A stretch of 64,000 nt of DNA, taken from positions 12,963,001 to 13,027,000 of the forward strand of contig NC_079477.1 of assembly GCF_026230105.1 (NCBI RefSeq). The letters run 5' to 3'. Position numbers and translations under genes: made by a program. Below the pieces are notes generated by a model. That model was given only the letters and a program-made list of their open reading frames with translations, was not told the origin of the DNA and made no database searches. Positions 1 through 13,299 of this stretch are shown here, one piece after another. Source of the DNA: Diorhabda sublineata. Lineage: Eukaryota > Arthropoda > Insecta > Coleoptera > Chrysomelidae. How positions within the stretch are numbered: position 1 is the stretch's first letter; the number at the start of each line of letters is the position of its first letter.

Positions 1-2770
1 TATGGAGTGTCTAACTCTTATAGATAAATATTTATAATCGTGCAAGTTTTACAAACCTATCTAAAACTCTTATTTGGGCTCCTTACTGGATCTAACTGGA
101 TCCAGGTGTGGAGATAAAACGCAAAATAGCAATAACTGAGGTTATTTTCATAAACATGAGAAAAGTTCTCTATAACTACAACTTTATATTTATATTTGGA
201 TTGAGACAGAACTGTAAGTACTATATTTAGAAAATTCTTTCGAATGGAGTTAAAGCAAGAACATTTTCACATTATCAAGTCAAGTCATACTATTTCAATT
301 GTGTAATGATGCACTTCACATCATTTCATAATTTTCTCATCTTATTTTGGCTATAAACTTTTATACCTAAAATTTTCAAGTAAAGAAATTTGGGTGTGTT
401 CTTTCTTACACGAAGTTCGATTATATATACTCGTTTTATTTTTCATTTTTAATTCGAGTAGCTTTCATCACTCTACAGTTGCAATATGGATCAATATCTC
501 CGTAGGGTTGAACGACATAATGCAGTTTCAGTTTTTAAAAGCAGTAGGAAATATTGTAGGGGCACTAGAGTGGAAGTACGATTGACAAGATAATGAATCT
601 TCATGAAAGGCTTCTAAATAGGATTTATATACAGATTTTCTGCCAGTTCTTTGTTTATTGTCACATTTTTCATATGTAACCAACAAAAATTACAAAAAAA
701 TTGATGTACTTTGAACTCGTTAGTAATAGTAGCAGACGAACGTGATAATGAGTCTTTCACGGGTTAGAGAACCCAATGAATTATGGATTTCTGTGTAAAT
801 TTTCTGATAAAAGATCTTGAGCAGATACATAGTTCAAACATTTTTTTTAATTTTGGTTCACGATTCACTTTTTCACTGTCAATGTTTTTCAGTAAAATAA
901 CAAGATTTGGGAACGGTATTCAGTAAATCTGCTAATAAAACATATTTTATGAGCAAGTTAACTGGGCGGAATTAGCCGTGTGGCACAAATGGCTTGAACC
1001 CGATTCTCATTGAAAAGTGTCGTTATAAATTTTAACTTAAACTTTCACTATGTTCATCCATTAATATTGATTTTGCTTGGTTATTTTTCTATATTATCTT
1101 TCTATACTTAAGAGCAAATATAAGATCATATTTGCTTATATATTTTCTCATAAATACATAAACACCTACCCTAAAAAATGTCTCTGTGCAACTCACAATC
1201 AGCTCGTATTTTGATATATTTGATATGTATCATGAGCTATATCTGTTTTTTAAGGAGACTGGAAATATCGATATATTTTTGAATAAAGATTCATTTTAAT
1301 TTGATACTATTAACCCAGCGATGTTCAACCTCCTCTAACTCGTCTGAAAACTACATTTTCTCTAAGTCTGCTGTCATCACTTTCGTCACCTGCTCATTCG
1401 ATTTGAACTTCTGCCCGGTGAGTGAATTTTCAGAATTGGTAATACTTGTACAGAGCCAAATCTGAAGAATACTGTGAATTGGAGAGCAATTCGATCAATT
1501 TGGCTCTTGCGAAGGCGGAGGGGCACGTTCGGGTGAATTCTACTTGGTCCCGGTGTACCAGTAGATCTATGTTTCGTCAAAAGCGCAAAAATATCTTCGA
1601 ATTGTGATTAGACGGCATCACACATTGCTCGGAAGTGGTTTTCCAGCAAACGCTACACATAACATGCCGACAGTTTTCTTCTTCCGAAAATTTCATGCAA
1701 AATATAATTGATGCTATTTTTGTCTCAGCTACCTTGCTAAGATCGACAGTCTGTTATTACGTGATAGTTTTTTGACAAATTATCCACCTTGGTGGCCGTT
1801 TTCTGGGTTGAAGTTATTTAAACCAATTTTTAACCGTCGCCATATACCATCCAAATGCACTTTGATTTTTCTATACGATGTCCCTTCCAAAAACGAGTAT
1901 AGAATTTTCGACGGATGTTGTCTTTTCTCCATTTTTGTGAAATTTGTAAACACTATCGCTTCCATTGGACAAAATAAAACTACGAGTCTGATCTAGTTGT
2001 TTCCAGTTAGCTAATACCAATAAAAAAACAACCACTAATTGAATAAACTTATTGCTCAATATTCGAGTAAACTGTTTTTAGTCTCACCAATATATTTGTG
2101 TTGACCAAACTACCATGATTTGAGAGAATATATGTCTCGAAAAAAAATAAACGATATCTTTTCCATTAAAAGTTAATTAATTAAGAATTATTCAGAAAAA
2201 CACAAATTGTTCATTTCCTATTATCAGTAAAGATGTCGATTATATCTAGAACAAAATTGTACACTATACAAGCGTCAAATGTATTATGAGTTCCTTAATT
2301 ACTTTAAATAATGTTATTGATTTGTTTGTTCATTCTGTCAGATAAGAAATTGTTAGGAAAGCATTCATGAGAGATCTTGGTAATGCTGTAAGGCTTTTCC
2401 CACTATTTTTGAGAAGAGTTATATTTTACAAAATCATGTGCACATCAAATACTTAAGGATAGCAGACTTAGTTAACTGGAGAACACACATTTTCAAAAAG
2501 CGTCAACAATATGGCAAGAAACCTAATGGTACTACACATTCGGCGAAGGCTAAAAAGATATTACACATTTGACTAACCTTAGATTTTCGAACTATTGGAC
2601 TTGAAAAGTCTCAAAAATTTAGTAATAAGCTCATCATTGTCCTCAATACCCAAATGAATAATTCATGTTAAATTGTGAATAAGAGGAAATCCTCTCTGGA
2701 CGATTTCCTACATGTCTTGTTGATTGTAACAACCAATTTGCTTAATCTGATTACTTCAAAGATTGCAAAT
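1..2770. other. Dfd intron sequence, nothing firm recognised
   Basis: This AT-rich stretch lies inside the presumed first intron of Dfd. Only short open frames occur. A GC-richer patch at about 1,380-1,680 has a short minus-strand frame (64 residues, Arg/Pro-rich), but I recognise no family in it. I see no RNA gene, no clear repeat array and no homeobox sequence. It may hold enhancers, which cannot be judged from one sequence. Confidence 0.5.
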
Positions 2771-3169
2771 GAAAAGGGTGATTAAAAAAAATTGAAACCG
2801 TTATGAATGATTTTGTTTTCTGGGCATGTAAGTTTTCTGAAGATATGACGCCATCTATGCTTTCAATCCAAATATTAAACATAAAATGAATACCAGTTTT
2901 AAGTAGAAAGAAGATTGCATATATTATATCTATTTATATCTATTTTTCAAAATAATTGTTTATTGTACAACTCAGAAAAACGGAGGAGAAATTTGTAAAT
3001 CTTACACTTTATTTCATATCAAAACTCTTTTTTAAGATAAAGTTCTTTGAAGTAAAATTATAATTCAAGATCCATATTTAGAAAGAGTTGTTATTTTTAA
3101 TTTTTTCCCAATTTATAATTTGTTTTATAAATTGGATAGAAAACAATAAAGATGTGGAATGTAATACAA

Positions 3170-3942
3170 TTCATAATAAATGCATGAAATAACCACCTCT
3201 AGCCAAAATACTTTAACGTAGTCTACGTATCATGTATTGCCATACACTTTCAAAGATTTGAGATGCATTTCTTATTGTGTCACACGCTATTTGAATACTG
3301 TAATCTCATTAAGAGGAATCATAGGAATTTAAATTTAACTTTGAAGATCGAGGAGGCCAATGCTGGAGCCCTCCTTAATCAACGGTTGGAATATGTTGCA
3401 TCTAAATTTTGCCTAACAGTTCGACTTAAATGTACTGGAGTACTAATGTGCATGAACCACATGTTTTATCTGATGATAATTGCGATGTCTTAAAGTTTAG
3501 AGAGATCATTTTCGAAAAAATTGGTGTAAGAAATTCCATTTAATGGCCGTGGCAGAAAATATAGCCCGATTAAGTTATTGCTTACAATACCAATTCATAC
3601 GTTTACTGAAAAACCATTTTGATAATGGATATTCTCATCTGCCCATACGTGAAAATTTATAATAGATAACCGTTCACAAAATATAGCTTGCCAAGAAAAA
3701 TCTCTAGAAAAAGACCTGGAGCCCATTGGATGAGGTAGGAATATGGATGAATGGCTTATATTTAGGATGTTGGCAATTTTTCTAGTGCTGCTTACTTCAA
3801 TTTTATTATAGGAGAGGTCGAAGTTGTATTAATTGGCGTACTCAGGTTCTAGTGGCTAGAGACTGAATCGATTTTGCTGTACTCATACGAGCAAACATCT
3901 CACGAATTTTGTTGCATGAGTTTAGAAACACCCTGTATTAAT
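3170..3942 (-). mobile_element. Degenerate Tc1/mariner (IS630-type) transposase, C-terminal two thirds
   Basis: Read on the minus strand from about 3,715 downward, the conceptual protein shows INFHVWADEN, then GFSVNV-IGIVSNNLIG, a segment near 3,370-3,430 resembling the second catalytic region (VRQNLDATYSNRW), LQHWPPRSS at the expected third-catalytic region, and a C-terminus with a RGGYFMHLL motif. This order is typical of IS630-like eukaryotic transposases ending in GGHFEHLL. The first catalytic Asp position reads Trp (SWQAIF), and several stops and frameshifts are present. A possible element end (CACCCTGTA) sits at about 3,934-3,942; the left end is not clear, although AGGGTGATT occurs near 2,776. 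The N-terminal DNA-binding part is not visible. Confidence 0.7.
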
Positions 3943-4074
3943 TAACAATTTTGGTATGGATTTCTTTATAACTCCAACACATTTTGAAATGCTAATCAAA
4001 GTCGAAGTTGTATTCATTGTTGTACTCAGGTTCTAGTAGTGCTAAAGATTGAATCGATTTTGCTGTACTTGGAT
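3815..4074. repeat. Two imperfect 75-bp direct repeats
   Basis: About 75 bases at 3,815-3,889 recur at 3,999-4,074 in the same orientation. Both contain GTCGAAGTTGTATT, ACTCAGGTTCTAGT and GAATCGATTTTGCTGTACT, with small indels between them. The possible transposon end near 3,940 lies between the copies. They may be a diverged internal duplication or terminal-region repeats of the neighbouring element. Confidence 0.75.
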
Positions 4075-4079
4075 ATTTC

Positions 4080-5640
4080 CTTTATATTAGCCATAGAGCC
4101 TATCTATATAAGAATTAGCACACTGCTGTGTTTTCAACTCTTAAGGCATTTCAGGGCTAAAAGACCTGCTACTCCATTATTTAAAAAAAATTGCATTATC
4201 TAAAAGAATTGCAGACGATCTTTGGAAACAGTGGCTTGTATATAAAAGTAGTAATTGTCAGGTATTTTACTTAACCTTCAGCCATGGTTCAAAATTTATT
4301 TCTTTTCCACGGGCTATTTTGTACATTTGTCATTTTAGTAATTTAAACAAAGTTCTTCTGGTCTGTACATGATCGAAGCTAAGCATAATTTTGTTTATTT
4401 GATAGAATGCTCCTGTAGTTGTAAAATTGCACACAATTTTGGTTATAATATCTAGTAATCTAATCAAAACAGGCGAAGTATTCATCTATTCTAACATCAT
4501 CTATTCATCAAGTTCATCTTGTAGAAATTGTTGTATTTCTTAAGGAATTGCGGTTTTTCACTATTTTTATTCCAAACATTTGATTATGTTTCCATATCTT
4601 GATATATCTATCAATACAGTTTTTAATCATTGTGGTACTCCTCAGTATTGAGTACCATAATATTGATGGTTTGGATTTTCTGGATAACTCTTTAAAATAA
4701 ACTAAGAAAGTATTTTAAGAAAAAGAATGCACCTCAACTAGCATTCGACAGTTCATGAAATTAGTTGTATTATAATAACAATGAAAAAATATCTATTAGT
4801 GTAATGGCGAATATATCGGGGAAATTCTCCATTTTGTACTTATGGAAAGGTATCTTATAGCATCCGTTGAAAAAATGGAGTAAAATTGATTGATTAATGA
4901 TATAGTGCGTTTATTTCACTCGCAAATTTTGTCTTAACATCATATTTTCTATACTTAGTAGTTCGTTTTCTAAATAAGTATATGATTTTTACCAATTAAC
5001 TTCATGTTCTAAAGTCAGTCAAAATGAAACCCACTCGTTAATGATTGTGTCATTGGTGTTCAAGCTTTTTATTGAATATATAACAAATTATTGATAAACT
5101 TTTAATATATATAACGGCTGTTTAATAGTAATGAACACGGTAGTTAGACTCGAAATGTATTAAGCGAATTAGTATTTTGTGCTGAGTCACAGCTAATAGA
5201 ATAATGTCATTGAACGATTAAAAAATATAAAATTGAGTCAAGCTTATTCATATTTTTTCAAAAGAAATTTTTCCAAATACATCAATTTCATGAATTTGCT
5301 TGTTGCCGATTATTCAGGGCATTAATCTCAATTTCTAATAACTTTTTTAACTCAATTTTTTGGTTTGAGCTTAGTTTGAATTCAATACCATAAAAATTCT
5401 GGGAAGAATTTGCTTTTGCGCATTGAAAAGGAGACATCTCAAAAATACTTGTTTTGAGAAAGTAGCTATCAAAAATTTTGCAATATTTTGATGGTAGTAT
5501 TTATAGAAGAGCTTGTGTAATCAAACCATATTTTTTTTTCAGAAAATAAGTTTATGTTTTCTATACAATGAATGAATGAATGAACAAAAATGAATATCTG
5601 AGATCCATAAACTCATAAAATGAGCTGCGCTGTCTTAGTT
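4080..5640. other. AT-rich intron sequence, nothing recognised
   Basis: No open frame of note, no inverted repeat and no RNA gene could be recognised by eye. A short tandem of the tetramer GAAT/AATG occurs near 5,568-5,583. Confidence 0.5.
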
Positions 5641-5935
5641 AAAACAGCCTTGGTAAAAAAAGGGGGGCAACGACTGCATACCTTGGACCAGAGCCCTACT
5701 GTGGCCTCACCATATGCATCATCAATAACTGAACATATGACTAAAAAATCGGAGGAAGTCTTACTGGAGAAACATTCCAGGTCTAAAATCATTTAAAAGA
5801 TATATTTACTGACAGGTCACTACCCCGTTAAATACCCCCTTAACACGATATGCAGAGGACGTCAACTGCAGATTCTGCGAACACGTGCTACCAAAAATGT
5901 TGACAAGAGTTTTATAAGCTACTTGAATAAGACTA
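5640..5935 (+). mobile_element. Non-LTR retrotransposon ORF2 tail (R1/Jockey-like), fragment
   Basis: Across two frames the plus strand encodes LGPEPYCGLTICIIN followed, about 90 bases later, by LTGHYPVKYPLN and YAEDVNCRFCEH. These are hallmark blocks at the C-terminal end of R1/Jockey-type ORF2 proteins, downstream of RNase H: the GPEP-CG block, the LTGH block and the CRFC zinc-knuckle-like block. The order and spacing fit that family, but a frameshift separates the last two blocks and stops are present, so this is a dead fragment about 300 bases long. Confidence 0.6.
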
Positions 5936-8900
5936 GTACGTTTGTACACTACAACTTTTACCAAGTTTTAATTGTTTTCGAAGTAGATGGGTGTTTGTTT
6001 TTATCCCAGAAAAGCATTTTGTACCGGCATATTATTTTACTATTTAGACTAAAATTTCAAATAATATTTATAAAATAACAAAATTAGTTCGTATTCTGGC
6101 TTTGTTGAAAATCTCTATTAAAGTTTTGAAGAAAATTAACAAATGTCGCTTACTTCGTAATTTTCGCGAATAGAATAAATAGTCCGTATGACATTCCATC
6201 TTAGTATGTCTAAGAACTAAAAATTTATGATTTATCATTGAAATAGTGCTGGATCAGATTTATAAATATTATGACAACATGGGAATTATTATTCTGATCT
6301 CCGCAGATATCAGAATCTAGTATGGCCTCCCTCATATCATCATCCAATCACGATAGCTTCCTATATAAACAAAAGACAATTTGGTTAGCACCTCTGCCAA
6401 ATGTAGCTGCTTGCCACATGTAGCATATAGTTGCCTTTCACAAACACTCATGCAAGGTCACATTATAGGTCCAAAGTTGTCGCTTATAAAATGCTACTGA
6501 TGTACTTATGTAAATTAGGAATAGGTAGACATTGCTATTAATCGAAAGTATACACTGCTTTGGTTTTATCTACACTAGCTTCATCCTTATCTATTGTTTT
6601 GTTATCTTAAGCAGATTTGGCAATCCCTTGATGTCTCTTCTGTTCTTTTTTTATTTCGAATCTTTCGGTCTTATTTTTTCAATATACTATCATCATTGCT
6701 AATGAGTATACAAAGATTGTAAAATGCGTAAATTGCTTACGTTAATCGAGTTCATCTTAGCTCGAAAATTAAAGTATAAAAAAAACTATTGTATTTATCT
6801 ACTTAACCTCCTATATACAAAACATATAGTATGAGAAATGAGTTATCACGACATATCTCTACTCTTCCATATATAAATTGAATAAGTTTTTTTGCACTAT
6901 TGATTTTGTAGCACTTTCTGTTGGATGTACAGTTGCCTCCGTTTGCTCAGCTTTACATCACTGATAAAGTGTAATGTCGAATTTATGTTAGTTTCGATTT
7001 ATTTAGACTTGTCCCCATACGCAAGTGCCAATTTTACTATCACTATCCTGCCTCATTACTCTGGAACTTTTGGAATGTTTTTTCCTTCATACAACTCGTA
7101 AATATCGAAGGAACTCTCAAGCCCATCGGAATAGTCGAGATGGAATTGCACAAAGCACAAACATTTCGAGTTTTTTTTGGCATGTTTCAAAACATTATAG
7201 AAATTAGTATATGATTATTTGAAGTTACTAATGATATTTTTATCTAAAATACTGAAACAAGAAGTTATTTTCACAAAAATCATATTAGAAGATACAGCTA
7301 ACGTACTTCGTAACATCAATTACGATAACTACTATCAAAAACCCTATCTAACAATAATAAATTTTATTTTGGACATAATAACTTCAGTAGCTCTTTAGTG
7401 CTATATTTTCCAGTGAAAAACCGATGCTTATACTATAATTTTAATAGCTTCTGTTACTATTGAAAGTTATAGAGGTACAAAACATATAACATATAAAAAT
7501 CTAAATTTGAAATACTTGATGTGGAAAGTGATAATAATGGTATATCAAATATTTGAAGAAACTCAAAAAACAATATCCACTCTATATATCAAGTAATAAT
7601 GAAAGCCTTAAGTATACCATATTCTTTATTTTCATTAGTAGGCTGAATATTGAGAATTCTGCAATTATTTCACATATCTGTTGCTCGAAGCAAGTCACAA
7701 AATAAACTTCTGTGTCGAAATCTCGAACTGATCTCTTTTGCCCAGGGTCTTTACCAACTCGTTTATGGGCATGTGCATGAGTGGATATTTCTTGAACGGC
7801 ATGGGTTTCTTGACAGTTTTTCTCATTTTACATATAATAAGTGACAGGTGAATTGACATTATGACTGATCCAGAAATAGATCGCATTACAAGCACAGACA
7901 AGATAAAAAAGTACGTCAAGTTCGGAGCGAAGTAAATACATTGTTAAACTCTTAATTAATTCTAAAGGTATTTTACATCAGAAAGGTTATTAAAAAAATG
8001 TTACGTTTGAATAGTTTTGCTTTACCACCTGAAAAAAATATCTAACAAAGCACCAAGTGGTACATCTTCTCCAGCTTTTGCACAGATTCGAATAGCTCCC
8101 TGTGCTGAAAACACCGCTCAAAAGACAATGATTTGATAATCAAGACACGGTTAAGTAATGCAAAAAATAAAATATCAATTACAAAATTTTATTTCCTCAA
8201 CTACTTCGGGAAGCTGGAACACCGCTCTATCAATTGTAAGCAAGTTTCAACTACTTTGATATTTCTAATAAAAAAATCTCAAAGATATTCTTTCAAGATA
8301 TTCAAACATTCAATTGGATTTTTAAAGCGAGCAAGTTTTTGGTCAAAATCAAGCAATCGACGTACTCATCTTGCAAGTATCTTTGTCATATACGAATTCC
8401 ATTTTAAATGTTGAATACTACTGACAATTGACATCAGAAGCGTGGCGAAAATTAAAAATCTAATAATCGTAGCGAAAGTGTTGTCAACCTTCGGAAAGTT
8501 ACTTTTCCGTCAAATAGCCCTCGTATATTATATATCAGGGAAAAAAGTTATCTAAAAAATGAAGTAGCTCTCAATATCTGGCCGATCTGAAAATATTACA
8601 TTTCAAAAATATTCCAGATATCGCAAAACCATATAGAATATGAATCATATTTTTAACTATCTCTATTTGTAGTCTAATCCGATTTTGCATCCAGACATCT
8701 TAGGGTCATATTCTGATATCAATCATGTGAAGTTTAACGATATTTTCAATATGGTATAATACACTGAAATTTGTATTTATAGCTCCAAATAAAATTCCTT
8801 TTTTCTATTGTATCATGTGTGTTCTTTTTAGATGTCTTCGGATCTTCACAAAATTGATAGCTAGTGATTTGTCTCTTGGCCCCTTGAAATAGATTGTTGA

Positions 8901-10160
8901 GCCACAACAGTCAAACAGCGTTATTTTTAACACTACTAAAACGTTATTCGGCATATTTAACAGCCACTTAAAGAGGTCCCTTAGTTTATTTGTGACAATA
9001 GGATGTTTATTTGATAGATGTAAACAGTGCTTCGAAGGTCACCGTCTGTACTAGGTTACAAATCGCAGCCATTAACCAAATAAAAGGTTATAAATTGGTG
9101 ATGCTTAAAGCATTGTGTTCAACAAGAGTCTGCGTTTAGAATAATCGATTGCTGAACGGCGTATTTGAAGTTTAGATTTTTGAGAAGAAAAATTTCTTTC
9201 TAAATATTTTTAGACTGGGTTTAGGCATAGTGATAAATTAGATATATTTATATTCTTTTTAAAATCTTCTTGGGTGTTTTTTCCAACCACTAAATTTATA
9301 ATACGAAAATATTCAGAAATGATGATAGATTAGTGCAATAGTGGACCAGAATATATTGGAATATTCTAATTAAAAAAAATTCACTTCATCGTACTGGATT
9401 AGTTTGAAAATGTGATACATTTCGCTTTAGTTACTGTTTTGCATGAGCCACGTAGCGGCGAGTGCTGAAACGTATCGAGTGCAAAATACACTTTCTAACG
9501 AGTTGTGTACATTATTTTCCCTATGACTCCAAAAAAAGTATTTTTAAATAAGAAATTCAATTAAACAATTGAGAAGTGAAAGGTATTTCAACACATGTGC
9601 TGAAAAGTGTATAAACACATGTTAATAAATCCTACAAAATATTTTTTATTTTGCAATAGTAATTTTCATTAAACTACTTTATACATTATCTAGTAATAGT
9701 GATAACACTTAATTTTAACGTTTAAATTATCTTGCAGACACTAGTATGTATTTGAACACAAATCACAACTTTCAATTTTTATTGTAAACACTAAAATAAC
9801 CTTAAAAAAATCTTATTATCTATTTTATCATTCTTCTTAAATTTAGCCTTTTGCTCATCGTTCGAGACCATATATATTACATTAGAAAAAGAAGCATTTC
9901 AATACATGTATGTTTTGTTATTTTTTTGTACATGTGTGAAATAAGTTACTTTCTTATGTAAAAATAAGTGTGCAATCTATCATTTTCAAAAGTGACCGTA
10001 GAAATATGAATTTTTTGATCATTTTCCCTATGTAATACATCATTTAAATGATTAGAATTTGCTTTTTAAGTTGTAAAAAAGTTAAAGTTAAATAGAATAA
10101 TTCTGGTCAAGATACAAACAAAGTTACTGCTCAATTTCCCATACAAATTGCACATTCTAT
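5936..10160. other. AT-rich intron sequence with short unassigned ORFs
   Basis: Short open frames occur at 7,025-7,207, 7,650-7,844, 7,695-7,919 (minus) and 8,133-8,414. None has recognisable domains and their composition follows the AT-rich background. I consider them chance frames. No RNA gene or terminal repeat was identified. Confidence 0.45.
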
Positions 10161-10365
10161 ATGAAAAATATCAGTCTGCTCCGTTGTTGACGCCTGTCAA
10201 GGAATCTAGCCAAAGTACGTAAAAGTGCCTTCAGTGTAGGCTGTACAAATTTGCTCACAAATGACTGTTGTTCACCAGAAACTGAACTTAAATTTTATTT
10301 TGATCCATTTTAAGTGTTTTAAGGTTGAAAAATGTTTGAGCTGTTTAAGTATCCAAAATTTCACA

Positions 10366-10440
10366 TACAAATTGTGTCGCGATATTACGACGATTAACAA
10401 ACAATGGAGCTACGTGAAAAAATAATAGTAATATTTTGAA
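10366..10440. repeat. Copy 1 of a short dispersed repeat
   Basis: The block containing AAATTGTGTCGCGA, then ACAAACAATG, then a GTGAAAAAA/GTAATA tail resembles 13,195-13,290, which has the same landmarks in the same order and orientation. The two are about 2.8 kb apart in the Dfd intron. They may be the edges of one retroelement insertion or two copies of a short dispersed repeat. Confidence 0.5.
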
Positions 10441-10589
10441 ATGTGGTAAATGTGGAGTTTCTATATTTGGTTGAGAAAACCAAACATATGGTCCTGAAAA
10501 GTAAGATATGTAAAAAATATATTATGAAAATATTGTAGTGCTATTATGAAACAACAAATTAATGTTGACAATACATTTATTGAGCACTT

Positions 10590-11290
10590 TTTTAACAAGA
10601 AGCACAATTTAAATTATACGTGAAGGGCCATTTTCTACAATTGTGCGTAATTTTTTACTTAACGCGTTGCATCAAATACTAAACGATGTCGATTTCGTGA
10701 ATTTTCTTAAATATTCTACGTCGAAGCTGTTGCTCATTTTTGGCTTATCACATACTTTTCTAATCAATTTCGCCCAAAATTCTTCAATGGGATAAGCTAG
10801 GTAAACATTTGAAGAATGAATTTCTTTCGTGAGACTCTAATCCTCTAATCCTGAGGCTAGATTGGGCCAAAATATTATTTTGCCATTGGAATTAATGAAA
10901 TGAACTAATTTTGAAAGATATATCTCTGTATAAATGTGTACAACCAACGCCTCACCTCTGACATTCCCGACATAAGGACTGTTCAAATTTCTTTTTGTAT
11001 TTGTATATCACGTCATTACAAACATTTTTCTATGGCACTGGAATAAAATCCATCATTGCTTTTAATTTTTGAATGTGATAATGTGAAATATTTTTCGTCA
11101 TAAAGATACACATGACAAATCTTATTTTAAATCTGGTTGGAAGACTGAACCCATATTATGGCGATAGGCTGAAAATCCTACTATTAAACAGACTGAACAA
11201 ATAACTTCAATTCCATATGCTGCCATTACTTGCGTTGTAAATTTATTCTAACCGTAATAAAAGTTGAGGACACACTAAATTGGATTTATA
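10590..11290 (-). mobile_element. Degenerate Tc1/mariner-superfamily transposase (DD37-like, all three catalytic regions traceable)
   Basis: Minus-strand translation, with frameshifts, gives DEKYFTLSHSKIKSNDGF (first catalytic Asp region), then a KKFE segment, FGPI (equivalent of FWPDLAS), then HSSNVYLAYPIEEFWAKL and RKVCDK (third catalytic region; family form is PPNVPQ-RPIEDFWA), and finally a C-terminus with KLRTIVENGPSR. This is a recognisable lineage of insect Tc1/mariner-superfamily transposases. Multiple stops make it a pseudogene. I did not delimit terminal repeats. It sits inside Dfd intron 1 in the same orientation as Dfd. Confidence 0.65.
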
Positions 11291-11439
11291 AAACTTGACA
11301 AGAATGTTTACGAAGTATAAAGACATACCGCAAAAATTTGTTTAGAGAAGAGTTGGTCTGTTGTCTGATGTATACCACTTAGTAAAATATGGCACGGTTG
11401 ATGATTCTAAAAATTGTGTTGTGTCTTAAATACATCTTG

Positions 11440-11800
11440 CTCAAAAGGAAAAACCGAAGTTTAGTTGGCAATGGGTAGCACACGTAAAGCACAGATGAAT
11501 GGTTAGATAAAGAAACGTTGAAAAACAAAGTGGAGCATAGAAAGACCCCGAGGAGTATGATATATTAAATTTTTTATGTGGCTAAAAAGGATTCAAAGAG
11601 AATCTATTAAACAGTCCAGTTGATTACAGATTGGTCGATAGAAATCTGAAGAGATAAGAGTAGAATCTATTCAGCCATTCCAGATGTCATATTATGACAA
11701 TTATGGAAAATTTTACAAGGAATGATCTTGATGAATCTATGAAGAAAATGAAGAAACTTTAAAACTAAATCATGAAGATCAAGTTCTTCATGAATAGCAC
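11440..11800 (+). mobile_element. Possible non-LTR retrotransposon 3' fragment (RTE/CR1-like)
   Basis: The plus strand reads FSWQWVAHVKH near 11,455, resembling the KWQW-GH(V/I) block at the C-terminal end of many RTE/CR1-type ORF2 proteins, where a mutated GRW-K block normally follows. Here that block reads in shifted frames. The resemblance is short and broken, so this is tentative. The AT-rich block downstream to about 13.3 kb may belong to the same decayed insertion but shows no firm motif. Confidence 0.35.
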
Positions 11801-13194
11801 AGGTAGGTATAATCATATCTTAAAAGGTACTGTTTTTCTGGTTCTAACTTTTGCAAAAGAAAACTTGGCATTTTTGATAACCATGGAGAAGAAAAGAAAT
11901 TATTTTTGAAAAAAGTTAATTGAATCGGCAGACTTCATTAAATATATATTTAGAATACAAATTCAACTTGGTTAACCCTTTTAAATGTGCGTTCTTTCAA
12001 ATGCGGGTCTATTCAATAGAAATAATGATATTGAGATAATAATGGTAGCAGTTGAACATTAATCAGAAGAAAAATATGGTCTAATGGTAGGCCTACAGGG
12101 AACATAATTTTTTCCAGAAACAAACGAAAGCAAACCAGTAGAGGGATCACAACAAACAGTTCAGCACAGCCAAGACAAATTTTATAGGTAATATTCAATA
12201 ATTCCGAAATTAGCGGAATGAAAACATGTTTCGTATTTAATTAATTTTCTCCAACTATGAAAATATATTGACAGCATCTTAACAATTATTGATAATAATA
12301 CAATAAATTACACAAAACCTTCAGATCTTTGAAGACTAAGAACTTTTTTGTAGTAAAATGAATATTCACAAGGCAATATTGGCCAAAATTTGCAATCCAT
12401 ATTTTTATTGTGCTCCAAACAAACGGTATAAAGGCTAGGAAGAGCTGAAGCACCGCCTTACAATACTGATGTTGTTGAGGATAAAGATAACTTTTGTCAA
12501 ATAAATTGTTCTAAAGGGATGAGGTGAATAGAAAATGTAGAAATATTGAAAAGTAGGTATATAATATGAAAAATTGTATGATATTGTCAGGGAAACCGAC
12601 AGAATCGTGACAAATAATAAAGAAAACAATACACATTAAGTTAGAGATCTTCTAAAAGCGTTTGACAGTATTTCATGATAAGAAAACTGAGAAATCCACA
12701 TTAATATAAAGTCTGAATTCAATTAAAAGATAATATTAAAGCATTTATGAAACAATAAACAAAGACCGAAGAAGGGTAAAATGAGAATGATAATAGATAA
12801 TGTATTCAAAGAAGTATAAACAAAGGTTCAGCAACTACAAAGAGAATATAGGAATACTGAAGTAGTGTAAATTTGTGATAGATAACGAAAATGAATCCCT
12901 TCAAAACAAAAATAATGGTAGTAAGGAAATAAGATGGAAACCATTGAATAGAAATAAACTAAATCCAATGCAGAATCTGCAAAAATGAAATTAGTTAAAA
13001 TATTATGCATTGAAATGGTAAGAAAATGTATATATTATTAAATCGTTTTGATACTAAACTAAAAGCTACAGGAATTGCGAAAAATCCCAATTTTCACGTG
13101 AAAATTAAAGTCATTTTAATCAAGTAATGTGAGTAAAATCAGCATTTTACTGAAAATAGTATATCAGGTACAAACAATACATTTGTTTCAAGTA

Positions 13195-13290
13195 TGTGTT
13201 TCAAAATTGTGTCGCGAAATGGCGGACTCTCACGAACAAACAAACAAACAATGAAGCAAAGCGGGTAAAAGAATGTAATAACAACTTACA
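13195..13290. repeat. Copy 2 of a short dispersed repeat
   Basis: It resembles 10,366-10,440: AAATTGTGTCGCGA, then a run of CAAA units (ACAAACAAACAAACAATG), then GTAAAAGAATGTAATAA. The CAAA run is longer here. No protein-coding content was recognised in either copy. Confidence 0.5.
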
Positions 13291-13299
13291 ATGGATAGC

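Noticed and set aside
960..1020. GAACCCGATTCTC considered as a tRNA T-arm
   Set aside because: No matching acceptor stem, D-arm or anticodon arm could be folded around it.
12000..13010. Lys/Asn-rich plus-strand stretch considered as reverse transcriptase
   Set aside because: A few phrases resemble RTE-type elements, but no diagnostic box (YADD, GFRKGR, QGC) could be read; composition alone explains them.
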